Positions 7,935 through 16,451 of a stretch of DNA of 16,584 nucleotides are shown here, in pieces. The notes under the pieces were generated by a model. It saw nothing but the letters and a program-made list of their open reading frames with translations, was not told the DNA's origin and made no database searches. This DNA is from Parabacteroides sp. (GTDB taxonomy: Bacteria > Bacteroidota > Bacteroidia > Bacteroidales > Tannerellaceae), in contig JAHHQS010000085.1 of assembly GCA_020026285.1 (NCBI GenBank), positions 1-16,584 of the forward strand. The letters run 5' to 3'. Position numbers and translations under genes: made by a program. The first letter of the stretch is position 1, and each line of letters starts with the position of its first letter.

Positions 7935-10900
7935 TCAATCTTCAATAATCACACGGAAACCTACATTTGTAACAGGCTGCCATGGATAATATGCTTTACG
8001 GCTATGAGCTGTAGAATACTTCGGACGCTCAAAGAATGAACCACCACGAACAACTTTGTACTCAGAAGTTTCTTTACTCTTTTCATTGTATGGATAAGGT
8101 AAATAATCAGAACGAGTCCACTCTGCTACATTACCATGCATATTATACAAACCAAAAGGATTTGCTTCATATACTTTTCCTCCAACTTGAATTAAACTGC
8201 CATCATCAACACTTTCTTCCTTAGGAAGGAATGTATAATATTTATACATACCCCATTCAGGTCCCATAGGTTGAGGGTCAATACCCGCAACAGCAAATTT
8301 AAGTGTTGTCTTATCAGCAAGATTTTCTTTCTTTCCAAAATCAGAATTCAAATTACCATACCAGAAATCTTGATCACTACCGGCACGACAAGCCCATTCC
8401 CATTGTGCTTCAGTTGGCAATGTTATGTTCAGGCCAGTTTTTTCACTCAATTTCTTACAGAATTCCATTGCATCGTTATAACTTACACGAATAACAGGCT
8501 GCTCTGGTTTGTTTGCTGGATAACCTGGATAAACATGATCTTTCCACTGCTGATCCATATGACGACTGTTATGTTCAGGGAAGAACACATTATATTGTTG
8601 ATTTGTTACTTCTAGTTCACCCATCCAGAAAGATTTGCCAATCTTAACTTTTGCTGTAGGTTTTGCATCAGGTTCGCCATGATAGCTACCCATTACAAAT
8701 TGTCCCGCAGGAACTCTCACAAACGCCATCTTTATTCCAGGAGCAACTTCAACTTCCATTCTTGTTGATTTTTCATCTGCAAGTTTTTCTTTAATAGCAG
8801 AACTATCAAATGGCCATCCCTTAACCTTTAAAGTCTTTTCTTTGACAGGAGCAGACTTTTCTGGCATCACTGGAGTGATAGGTCCTTGAGACTTTAAGTA
8901 TTCTGCATAATCTGCAATTTCTTTTTTCCAATCAACACCAGAACCACCAGCGTATTTATTCGTTAATTCAATTCGACGTGCATACTGATCATAACCCTTA
9001 TATGGAATTGATGTTATAACATTGTGATTAAAATAACCTTTATCAGGACAGTTGTAATCAATCCAATTATAAATAGTACGCCATTCCTTGTCTGTCAGTT
9101 TAACATTATGATGTCCTTTCTTCAACAGACGAACTAACTCACTTGAATTTTGATAATACTCATAAGGGAATAAGACTAACATGTCTCCTTCACCACCTTG
9201 ACGATGGAAATAAGGATGTAGATTCAAATATGAAGTACCATACCCATACTTATCTTTTTCACCTCCACGCAAATCGAAAGCCTTTCCTTTACCATTATGA
9301 CAAGATATACATGCACGATCTAAAATCGGCTGCATTTCCAAATCAAATGTAAAAGAACGAACTCCACCTTCTGGAGCTTTTAATTGATGAGCTGGACGTT
9401 TTGAAGCTATCACTCGTTTTGGAATTACCATTTCATTCTGATTTTCATGACATCCAACACAAGAAACAACCTCACCAGGTTGACCTGTTAACCAACTTCT
9501 CATCCATTGAATTGCTGCACCATGTTCATCAAGAGGTTGAATAGATATAGGAGTGTTTGCAGGAATTTTGAAAATAACAGAACCATCTTCCTCAACTGGA
9601 ACAGTTCCTAATAAACGCTTAATATCCCATCCACTTTGAATACCATGCCAGTTATGATCAGAAACTGTCTTCACATAAGCATATTCATATGCATGAATAC
9701 GTAATTCTTTAACAGTTCCACGAGGTACTCCTTTCAAACCTTCTCCTTCATAAATATCCTGAATAAAGACTGTAGCTTCTTTATCATTTAACTTGACACG
9801 ATCAGGAATTGATGGAGGAGTTTTTGTTTTACGGACAAGAATTGGACTGATATATCCCTCGCCTTCAGCCTTCTTTATACATGTTACATTATCAAACACA
9901 TCGACTAAATAAATACCCCACAAAGCCTCTGGATCTAATTTAGCTGCAACCAAGAAGTATTTATCATTAATCGGCATAGGTTTTGAGAATTGAGGCCAAA
10001 CACCATTTACCAACTGGTCTTTAATCTCCTCGACTACAGGGCGATTTCGATGAGGAATTTCCTGAACAATTCCTTCTACACCTTTACGAGCCTTTGCAGG
10101 ATCAAAGATCATTAATCTACCAGAACGAGCCACACCATGGTGTCCTGAAATAACTCCAACAAATGCAGACGAATGACCTGGCAAAACTTGTACATCAAAA
10201 GTACTATTAGGGAACATTGAACCACTACCATACAAAGCTTTCTGCTCTGTACCATCTGGATTCATATGCATTACGATTCGTGAATAATAATGGGTTAAAT
10301 CAGTATATTCCCAACGGGTATACATAACTTTACCATTTGGCATAACAGTAGGATTCCAGTTTGCATCCTGATCAAATGTAATACGACGAAGACTCTTGTC
10401 TTTTGGATTATATATCATCATATTACCTACAGGATCACTACCGTTCACACAAGGGACGCCTTGGTATCCAATATTTGATGTCACTATAATACGTCCATCA
10501 GGCAAATATGTTGGATCATAAAATTCCAAATCAGGCTCAGGTATCTCTAACATTTGTTTGAAACCACTTCCATCCAATTTAATTTCATGAACATTCCAAC
10601 GCTTATCTTCTAATGTTTGAGTAAACATCACACGATCACCATCCCAATGAAGTCGTAAATCTGCAATAGAAGACGTATTTTTAGCCTTATAGACTGTACG
10701 CATCTTAGTATCACCCCGCAAATCTGATAACTCAACAATTTCAGCATCAAAACCAGAACGAGGAGCTGACTCTTGATTACTCCAATTATTCGCTTGAGTT
10801 CCTAACTGAGGAGTCATAGCCTGTCGAGCTGTAGCACCTATCTTAAAACGAGCAGCAACAATTTTATCAGCATCTAACATTGGATTACCAAACAAAATTG

Positions 10901-11930
10901 CTTTCTTATATTCCAAAGCCTTTTCAGCGTCTGCAATTGCTTTTGAATTTCCTTTATAGATACCATCAAATCCTTTGGCCATTAAAAGTTCCAAATCTTT
11001 TAACATTGGTTCGTATTTAGCATTATCAAAACCTTTGATACGCTTCATATCATTAAAAGCCAACTTAATAGCATCCAAATTAATCCAAGCTAGTTCTGAC
11101 TGTAATTCATACACCTGTTGCATCTGACCGAAAAGTTCCAAATACTTTACAATCCTTGTATCTAGATTTTTCTCATTAGCAATCTGTTGAATTTGATCCT
11201 TAAAATAAGAATTATCTTTCAACTTCTTAGACATCTGTTCTACGGCACTTTGCTCATATTCTGTTGTTGGAGAAACTAACCAACCATCAAGACCATGTAC
11301 CAATGCACTAAACAAGCCTATATGTTCAGGATATTTCTTAATTAATTCTTCTGAAATAGTTTTAGGGAAAACACTCAAGGCATGAAAATAAACAGAACCT
11401 CCTTTAGAACTATCTTCTATACCAACTTCAGCTTCAAATCTCACATAATCTTTAACTGGATATATTAACGTACCATTTGCAGCATTAAATACACCACGTT
11501 TATATTCTGTACCAGATATAAAAATTTCATGATCATATCCATTCGTATTTTTCTTTGGTTCTCTCCAACCAGCAACCCCATATTCGTAAGGTATTTCATC
11601 CAACCAGACAGAAGTACCATCAGCCTTGATAAAACGTGCATTAGCCCAAATAGAATGATCCTCTCTATTACCATCAGGACCACCCGCAGTTAAAAGAACC
11701 AATTTTTCTACACCTTTTAAATCAACAGAAAACTTTTCAGCTTTCATACCCTTCTTCATCCAAGTAGAAGTTATAGGCATATGAGAGGTTTGAAGTTTGG
11801 TTCGCAATTCTAATTTTGCCTTAGCTGCAGCATCTATCCAAGATGCTGTTTTTTTCTCCTTTATAGGAGCAGCCCATAAAAGAGAAAAAACAGACAAACC
11901 AATTGTTACTAGACCTATCAACCTTTTCAT
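7935..11930 (-). CDS. Exported NPCBM + HzsA-like di-heme propeller + SUMF1 fusion protein
   Basis: A 1331-residue exported protein with a cleavable leader (about 1-21, ending LLWAA). Residues 30-195 look like an NPCBM carbohydrate-binding module (LLTAGGPDG, WANARFIKADGT, FEAEVGIED). About 200-370 is helical. About 390-845 is a propeller resembling the hydrazine synthase alpha subunit, ending in IQWMRSWLTGQPGEVVSCVG with heme site CVGCH at 824-828. A second heme site CISCH lies at 874-878, followed by a cytochrome-like helical part to about 1000 and a Pro/Lys-rich linker. Residues 1063-1330 form a SUMF1 (formylglycine-generating-enzyme-like) domain with VPAGQFVMG, LPTEAQWEWACRAG, NMHGNVAEW and VVRGGSFF (1293-1300). 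The catalytic cysteine pair of true formylglycine-generating enzymes is missing after VVRGGSFF, so sulfatase maturation is unlikely. Hydrazine chemistry is not implied; redox work on a carbohydrate-like ligand is plausible inference. Confidence 0.82.
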   Translation of the reverse strand: MKRLIGLVTIGLSVFSLLWAAPIKEKKTASWIDAAAKAKLELRTKLQTSHMPITSTWMKKGMKAEKFSVDLKGVEKLVLLTAGGPDGNREDHSIWANARFIKADGTSVWLDEIPYEYGVAGWREPKKNTNGYDHEIFISGTEYKRGVFNAANGTLIYPVKDYVRFEAEVGIEDSSKGGSVYFHALSVFPKTISEELIKKYPEHIGLFSALVHGLDGWLVSPTTEYEQSAVEQMSKKLKDNSYFKDQIQQIANEKNLDTRIVKYLELFGQMQQVYELQSELAWINLDAIKLAFNDMKRIKGFDNAKYEPMLKDLELLMAKGFDGIYKGNSKAIADAEKALEYKKAILFGNPMLDADKIVAARFKIGATARQAMTPQLGTQANNWSNQESAPRSGFDAEIVELSDLRGDTKMRTVYKAKNTSSIADLRLHWDGDRVMFTQTLEDKRWNVHEIKLDGSGFKQMLEIPEPDLEFYDPTYLPDGRIIVTSNIGYQGVPCVNGSDPVGNMMIYNPKDKSLRRITFDQDANWNPTVMPNGKVMYTRWEYTDLTHYYSRIVMHMNPDGTEQKALYGSGSMFPNSTFDVQVLPGHSSAFVGVISGHHGVARSGRLMIFDPAKARKGVEGIVQEIPHRNRPVVEEIKDQLVNGVWPQFSKPMPINDKYFLVAAKLDPEALWGIYLVDVFDNVTCIKKAEGEGYISPILVRKTKTPPSIPDRVKLNDKEATVFIQDIYEGEGLKGVPRGTVKELRIHAYEYAYVKTVSDHNWHGIQSGWDIKRLLGTVPVEEDGSVIFKIPANTPISIQPLDEHGAAIQWMRSWLTGQPGEVVSCVGCHENQNEMVIPKRVIASKRPAHQLKAPEGGVRSFTFDLEMQPILDRACISCHNGKGKAFDLRGGEKDKYGYGTSYLNLHPYFHRQGGEGDMLVLFPYEYYQNSSELVRLLKKGHHNVKLTDKEWRTIYNWIDYNCPDKGYFNHNVITSIPYKGYDQYARRIELTNKYAGGSGVDWKKEIADYAEYLKSQGPITPVMPEKSAPVKEKTLKVKGWPFDSSAIKEKLADEKSTRMEVEVAPGIKMAFVRVPAGQFVMGSYHGEPDAKPTAKVKIGKSFWMGELEVTNQQYNVFFPEHNSRHMDQQWKDHVYPGYPANKPEQPVIRVSYNDAMEFCKKLSEKTGLNITLPTEAQWEWACRAGSDQDFWYGNLNSDFGKKENLADKTTLKFAVAGIDPQPMGPEWGMYKYYTFLPKEESVDDGSLIQVGGKVYEANPFGLYNMHGNVAEWTRSDYLPYPYNEKSKETSEYKVVRGGSFFERPKYSTAHSRKAYYPWQPVTNVGFRVIIED

Positions 11931-11960
11931 GTATTTAAAATTTGCGTTAACAATTTAAAA

Positions 11961-12668
11961 TTATAAAGAAGAAATCTTAGGATTTGTAAAGTGTAGACCT
12001 GCATTATCATGATAACAAGCCCATTCGTCCACAATAGCACCTTCTGGACCAGCCATCATAAAGTGCCAAGATTCCAATTTTTTCAAACGAAGAATGTCAC
12101 CTACTTTCTGAACAGTAAAGTTCTTACTCTTAATAGGACCATGTTTTGCAGGAATTGCTGGAGGATTAGGAGTTTCTTCTCCAATTTCAGAGAAATTATA
12201 AACCCAACCTTTTTCTACCATCCAAGATTCATGCTTAGCAGGATATTCAGTTTTGAAATGAGCATGTTCAGGAATCATCTGACCTGGCAATAGATAAATT
12301 GCATGTGCGAAGTAGCCATATTCAGGATCATTAATCCAGAAAATACCTCCCATACCGACATTTTCAAAATCTCCCAAACCAAAATCTGTTACCCAAATGT
12401 TTTTATCCATAAATTCTGTAAAAGGAACATCATAGAATTTAAACATATCTTTCATTGCTTCTAAAGCAACATCCTGTTGAAACTCGCCGTTCTTATAAAA
12501 ATCGGCATTTGTGTACTTTTTAGAATAAGTCATAGTTTTTTTATTTTGAATGTTAGTTTGATTACTTTCAGTTGTTGATTGTTCAACAGCAGATTGATTT
12601 GCAGATTGATTTGTGCACGCAACCATAGATGCTACACCCATAGCTGCCATTAAGAATTTCAAATTCAT
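11961..12668 (-). CDS. Lipidated cupin resembling D-lyxose isomerase
   Basis: A 235-residue protein with a lipoprotein leader (lipobox MVAC, cysteine 18), then a Gln/Asn/Ser/Thr-rich linker to about residue 45, then a single cupin domain. LLPGQMIPEHAHFKTE (126-141) supplies likely metal ligands His135, His137 and Glu141, and WHFMMAGPEGAIVDEW (201-216) supplies His202. This second block and the tail LHFTNPKIS strongly recall D-lyxose/D-mannose isomerases, which interconvert aldoses and ketoses. Those enzymes are normally cytoplasmic; here the leader predicts attachment outside the inner membrane. Met46 (MTYSKKYTNADF) is preceded by A-rich DNA and could be a second start giving a cytoplasmic form. 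The HzsA-like gene follows by 30 bp. Cupin fold is firm; isomerase activity is probable by similarity, and another cupin activity remains possible. Confidence 0.7.
   Translation of the reverse strand: MNLKFLMAAMGVASMVACTNQSANQSAVEQSTTESNQTNIQNKKTMTYSKKYTNADFYKNGEFQQDVALEAMKDMFKFYDVPFTEFMDKNIWVTDFGLGDFENVGMGGIFWINDPEYGYFAHAIYLLPGQMIPEHAHFKTEYPAKHESWMVEKGWVYNFSEIGEETPNPPAIPAKHGPIKSKNFTVQKVGDILRLKKLESWHFMMAGPEGAIVDEWACYHDNAGLHFTNPKISSL
12589..12612. repeat. Tandem 2 x 12-bp repeat in the lipoprotein linker
   Basis: GCAGATTGATTT occurs twice head to tail, in frame, encoding the repeated peptide NQSA-NQSA just after the lipidated cysteine of the cupin gene. It lengthens the linker between membrane anchor and enzyme domain by four residues and could vary by slippage. 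Confidence 0.8.
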
Positions 12669-12697
12669 TTTCTTATATTTTTAAATTATTAATAATA

Positions 12698-13792
12698 CTA
12701 TTTCATTGCTACACCTTCAATTTCTATTAACAATTCATCGCGACAGACATCCGTGCACATATATGAGATCGGAATATTCAATTGATATGAATCTAATAAA
12801 GATTTTGAAATTTCATAAAAAGAAGAATCTTTTAAGTAAACTCTTAATAATTTGATTTTAGCATCACCTATAAGTTCTGCTATATTTTCCATCGTTATTT
12901 TCAGCTGTCGCTCAATTCCAACACCAAACAAACTCTCTTCTCCACGAATGGCAGCTGTTCCTGATATATAAATTACTTCATTCTTTCCACATGTAATTTT
13001 CTTTGCTCGTTCGAATTTTGGAGTTGTTTTCTTAGTTCCAGCATTTTCTAACACATTCTCAGAATAAGCATGTGCCGCAATTTGAAGTTTATTATCGATT
13101 GGGGTTGCATAGCAATTTGATTTCTTAAATATAAATGCATCAATATCAACTACCAATCCTCCTAAATCAGCTCCAATTCCAGTAGCAGCAGGATAACCAT
13201 TCTCCCAATCTGTTAAACTATAGAAATCACTTCGAGCATTATTAAACATTTGGTAACGCTGTTCATTTCCATCAAAATCCGTAATTCGCTCTATGTAATT
13301 CCATTGACGAATAATACTATTTATAGGGAAACCCTCTTTACGTAACAAATTCTCAAGGTTTTTGAAAACCCCTGAAGATTGCTGAGATATACCATATGTC
13401 AATATTTCATGTTGAAAGCCTCCAGCAAACATACATTTCATATCGTCATTTTCCAAAATAACATAAGGTACACCTTCATAATGGCGAAAGGTTAGAGAAT
13501 CATCTGCTTCAAGTACGTAACTTTGAACTTCCAATATAAGTGCTGCACCTAAAGGAGGTTGAGCAACATACACCAATGCTGGTTCCATATTAGGATATAA
13601 TATACGGACCTTTTCCCGAATAATTAACCTTCGTTCTAAATATTGCTCGTTAGAAGCCGGCATACCGAAAAAGACCAAACGTAAGATAACTTCATTCTTA
13701 GGAACAAAAGAAAGAAGTTCATCCACCATTGATGGAAAATCAGATTTACTAACCTGAAAAATGTTATAATGTATTTTTTGACAATAATTCAT
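12698..13792 (-). CDS. Chorismatase-like protein (FkbO/Hyg5 family, RidA-like fold)
   Basis: A 364-residue cytoplasmic protein without a leader. It shows the conserved blocks of the chorismatase family in order: RQWNYIERI (162-170), GNEQRYQMFNNARSDFY (175-191), GYPAATGIGADLGG (199-212), KKTTPKFERAKK (254-265), IYISGTAAIRGEES (274-287) and CTDVCRDELLIEIEG (346-360). Characterised members (FkbO, Hyg5, XanB2) hydrolyse chorismate to pyruvate plus a dihydrocyclohexadiene acid or hydroxybenzoates, precursors of secondary metabolites. No polyketide, pigment or aromatic genes are present here. The start lies 9 bp past the propeller-cytochrome stop and the cupin follows by 29 bp, so it belongs to the operon. 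Either it makes an aromatic product from chorismate, or it hydrolyses a different enol ether in the sugar-like pathway. Family is fairly secure; substrate unknown. Confidence 0.75.
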   Translation of the reverse strand: MNYCQKIHYNIFQVSKSDFPSMVDELLSFVPKNEVILRLVFFGMPASNEQYLERRLIIREKVRILYPNMEPALVYVAQPPLGAALILEVQSYVLEADDSLTFRHYEGVPYVILENDDMKCMFAGGFQHEILTYGISQQSSGVFKNLENLLRKEGFPINSIIRQWNYIERITDFDGNEQRYQMFNNARSDFYSLTDWENGYPAATGIGADLGGLVVDIDAFIFKKSNCYATPIDNKLQIAAHAYSENVLENAGTKKTTPKFERAKKITCGKNEVIYISGTAAIRGEESLFGVGIERQLKITMENIAELIGDAKIKLLRVYLKDSSFYEISKSLLDSYQLNIPISYMCTDVCRDELLIEIEGVAMK

Positions 13793-13801
13793 ATATATTT
13801 T

Positions 13802-15583
13802 TTATAAAGAGTTGACATATTCAGTAAGTTGATCTATTTCCTCATCTGAAACTTTCTGATCGATACCATGCTTAAAAACACTAAAGACCTCTTTTAATGT
13901 TGCCGCACGTCCATTAAACAAATAAGGAGCTGTTCTCCAGACTTCACATAAAGTTGGCGTATCCCAACCTTTTTCAAATTCTACATTTTCCCCTATTACA
14001 TGATACTTCAAATCAGTAAAATACTGACCACTATGACATTCACCACAATTTAATTTTTCGAAAATTAAACGACCCGCTTCAGCTTTTTTACTTAATTTTC
14101 CATCCACTAAAAAGGGGCTAGGGATAGGCTTAAGCGCTTTTACATAAGCATCAACACAAAGAGCCATATCTTCTTCCGGTTCATAAAATTGGATAAAGCG
14201 GAAACCGGCTCTAACAGCAAGTTCTGCAGACTCTCGGATACCCGAAATCATACAAGGAGCTGAAAAATGACTATACAATAAACTCTTACAATTTTTAGAA
14301 TTACCTATTCCGTCATTTAACAAATCCCAATTCATACCATCTGTTCGACCTTCACCTGGATGACAACCATTACAACTTTGCCAATTCTGAAAACAATGTG
14401 CTGCATCATTAAAATAACGTTCTCCTTTCTGCTCCATTGTTTCAGTTCTGTTAGGATTCAACGGCACAGATGTTAAATCTAATGTTTCTGTATCCAAAAT
14501 ATTCAGGACATCAGCAAAATAAGTTGGAATAATCACTTTTCCTTCGTGAATAGCCATACAACGAGGGCCATTTCCTTCTAAAGGTATACGCTCACGTATA
14601 CCATAAAGGAATGTCAAATCATAATCTAAACGAGATTTGTCAGGATATTCAGCAAATTTCTTTTGCATTGCTTCATGATCAATCACACTTACTTCGTGAG
14701 TTCCACTATGAGTTATATATATTTGCTTTTCATCACAATCTATACTCCAAATACCTGCTGCTCCCCTATCTGGTTCATCAACGACTATAACGCCAGCATA
14801 TTCCAAATTATCTGTACTTATTATACTAAAAGCACTTGTATTCATCCAACCTTGTTGAAGTTGGGATGTCGGAACTGTAAAACGTCCTAAATTATGAGAG
14901 ACATAAACATATTTACTATCTGGAGTTATACACAATCCCCTTAAAGCATTACTACCATTGGCCAATTGAATATCTTTAATTTTCTCAAAATTTTTCATAT
15001 CAATAACAGAAACGCATGCTGCAACCACATCGACATCGGCTCGTTGCGCTGGAAGGTAATTGGCTACAAACATATATTTACCATCATGACTGATTACAGC
15101 AGATTTAGGTTCACGTAAAACCTGTACTGTACGCAGTACCTCACAACTAACAGGATCTATTTCTGAGATTGAATTAGAAAATTGATTACAAACATAAATA
15201 TTTTTTTCTTCAGGGTCAACTATTGGATAACATGCACCTGATCCTACAGAAACAACTTTTTCAATCTTTCCTGTTTCCATATTCATCATTTGCAAATGTC
15301 CTGTCGTTTCAAAAGTCGTAATATAAGCTTTACCCTTAAATATCAAAAGTCCTGTAGGATTTTCATCCAATGGATATGAATGCAATAAATTCTTACCATC
15401 ATTCGAAAATACATCCACACATTTCTTACCTTTCTCTGTTAGCCAAAGTTCTCCACTATCAGATATTTTTATATCTGTTGTAAAAAAAGGAGAAGATTCC
15501 GATTGTGCCTTAACCGATGAAACAAAACAACCAGCCAAAACAATTAATAAGAACCTTACTATACAAATATTATGCACATTCAT
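13802..15583 (-). CDS. Exported YVTN beta-propeller / MauG-type di-heme cytochrome c
   Basis: A 593-residue exported protein with a leader ending near VKA-Q27. Residues about 35-380 form a YVTN/YncE-type beta-propeller (for example KYMFVANYLPAQ, KYVYVSHNLGRF, EVSVIDHEA). Residues about 390-590 form a di-heme domain of the cytochrome c peroxidase/MauG family with CNGCH at 404-408 and CGECH at 513-517, followed by the family hallmark WDTPTLCEVWRTAPYLFNGR and ATLKEVF. Such proteins either reduce peroxide or carry out oxidation of a bound partner, as MauG does on tryptophans; the propeller probably positions the substrate or partner. It follows the regulator gene by 31 bp. Heme attachment would need CcsBA, encoded downstream. 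Peroxidase versus MauG-like oxidase cannot be decided from the residues visible. Confidence 0.87.
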   Translation of the reverse strand: MNVHNICIVRFLLIVLAGCFVSSVKAQSESSPFFTTDIKISDSGELWLTEKGKKCVDVFSNDGKNLLHSYPLDENPTGLLIFKGKAYITTFETTGHLQMMNMETGKIEKVVSVGSGACYPIVDPEEKNIYVCNQFSNSISEIDPVSCEVLRTVQVLREPKSAVISHDGKYMFVANYLPAQRADVDVVAACVSVIDMKNFEKIKDIQLANGSNALRGLCITPDSKYVYVSHNLGRFTVPTSQLQQGWMNTSAFSIISTDNLEYAGVIVVDEPDRGAAGIWSIDCDEKQIYITHSGTHEVSVIDHEAMQKKFAEYPDKSRLDYDLTFLYGIRERIPLEGNGPRCMAIHEGKVIIPTYFADVLNILDTETLDLTSVPLNPNRTETMEQKGERYFNDAAHCFQNWQSCNGCHPGEGRTDGMNWDLLNDGIGNSKNCKSLLYSHFSAPCMISGIRESAELAVRAGFRFIQFYEPEEDMALCVDAYVKALKPIPSPFLVDGKLSKKAEAGRLIFEKLNCGECHSGQYFTDLKYHVIGENVEFEKGWDTPTLCEVWRTAPYLFNGRAATLKEVFSVFKHGIDQKVSDEEIDQLTEYVNSL

Positions 15584-15614
15584 GGTTTGATACTATTAAT
15601 ATAATTCTCTAAAA

Positions 15615-16424
15615 TCATGCTTTATAAATTGGACTATAACCTAGTTCTTCCGAAATAAAACGAGTTCGTTGAATAATCAGTTCCGAAAATCTTTTTACAA
15701 CAACATTATCCAAACGATCCTTTGGTCCTGAGACCCATATAGCACCACAAGGATAACCTGTATAATTAAAAACAGGAGCCCCAATACAAATTACTCCAGA
15801 CATTTCTTCTTCATCATCCATTGCATAACCCAAAGAACGAACTTTTTCCAATTCTTTGAGATAAGCGTCACGAGTAACAATAGTTTTTGCGTTAAAACGT
15901 TTAAAATCCATATACGTCAAATATCTATCACGTACCGTTATAGGCAAATAAGCCATAATTGCTTTACCAGGAGCCGAACAATGGAGTTCAAAAGGTTTCC
16001 CAGGTGATAAAACGAAATGAAAAGTATGTAATCCTTGTGCTTGTTCAATAAAAATACCTTTTTCATTTCCTAACACCCCAAAACAAACCGTTTCTTTCAC
16101 TTCATCTCTCAAATTACGTAACTCCGGTAATACAATTTCTAATAAATTGTGTTCCTTCAAAGAACAATAACCAAGAGTCAGCAATTTTCGAGTAATCTCA
16201 TATTTCTTTGACTTTTCATCAAAAAACAAATATCCCAATCGTACTAATGTATTTAATATACGATAAGCAGTAGTTTGAGATATATCTAAAATCTGTTTGA
16301 TTTCCTGCAAAGTTTTTCCATCTGAATTATAAGACAAATATTCAAGTACAGCTATTCCCTTTTCTAAATTAGGTACTTTATAATTAGCATCCATATTTTC
16401 CATATTTGGCATACACTTTTCCAT
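15615..16424 (-). CDS. IclR-family transcriptional regulator
   Basis: A 269-residue cytoplasmic regulator. Residues about 17-80 form a winged helix-turn-helix (LEKGIAVLEYLS, LQEIKQILDISQTTAYRILNTL written in two overlapping parts of the domain, then a wing with DEKSKKYEIT). Residues about 90-262 form the IclR effector domain, with VCFGVLGNEKGIFIEQ, PFELHCSAPGKAIMAYLP and GYAMDDEEEMSGVICIGAPV. IclR proteins typically sense a small carboxylate, sugar acid or aromatic and control the adjacent catabolic genes. It is the first gene of the leftward cluster. Four in-frame ATGs lie within 31 bp: 16424, 16412, 16403 and 16394. The 16412 start has GGAAAAG at a fair ribosome-binding distance; the longest is kept here. 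The palindrome at 16428-16442 suggests control of its own operon. Confidence 0.93.
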   Translation of the reverse strand: MEKCMPNMENMDANYKVPNLEKGIAVLEYLSYNSDGKTLQEIKQILDISQTTAYRILNTLVRLGYLFFDEKSKKYEITRKLLTLGYCSLKEHNLLEIVLPELRNLRDEVKETVCFGVLGNEKGIFIEQAQGLHTFHFVLSPGKPFELHCSAPGKAIMAYLPITVRDRYLTYMDFKRFNAKTIVTRDAYLKELEKVRSLGYAMDDEEEMSGVICIGAPVFNYTGYPCGAIWVSGPKDRLDNVVVKRFSELIIQRTRFISEELGYSPIYKA

Positions 16425-16429
16425 ATTTG
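16387..16429. repeat. Abutting 22/21-bp imperfect tandem duplication at the regulator start
   Basis: Two neighbouring units, 16387-16408 and 16409-16429, share the 13-bp core CAAATATGGAAAA (minus strand) and a trailing ATGC. Each supplies an ATGGAAAA start, giving MEKCMPN and MENMDAN. The cores are 21 bp apart, about two helical turns, so they could also be a paired protein-binding site. Confidence 0.7.
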
Positions 16430-16442
16430 AAATATCATTTCA
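16428..16442. promoter_or_regulatory. 15-bp palindrome, candidate IclR-type operator
   Basis: TGAAATATCATTTCA is a perfect inverted repeat with 6-bp arms and a 3-bp centre, 4 bp upstream of the first regulator ATG. Operators of IclR-family proteins are commonly about 15-bp palindromes with TGAAA/TTTCA-like or TGGAAAT/ATTTCCA arms. Its position just downstream of the candidate promoter would suit autorepression. Confidence 0.5.
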
Positions 16443-16451
16443 GAATTGAAT

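Noticed and set aside
8036..8615. Several plus-strand open frames opposite the HzsA-like gene
   Set aside because: They are antisense shadows of a gene with clear domains and contain no recognisable protein features.
7935..8740. SUMF1 domain as a true formylglycine-generating enzyme (sulfatase maturase)
   Set aside because: The C-terminal region after VVRGGSFF has no cysteines, so the catalytic pair is absent, and no sulfatase gene is nearby.
7935..11930. Hydrazine synthesis (anammox-like) role for the HzsA-like protein
   Set aside because: No beta/gamma hydrazine synthase subunits or hydrazine dehydrogenase are present, and the added NPCBM and SUMF1 parts point to a different substrate.
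11931..11965. Near-repeat ATTTAAAATT sequences between the cupin and HzsA-like genes
   Set aside because: Very AT-rich and in a 30-bp gap; no promoter consensus, so most likely composition rather than a site.
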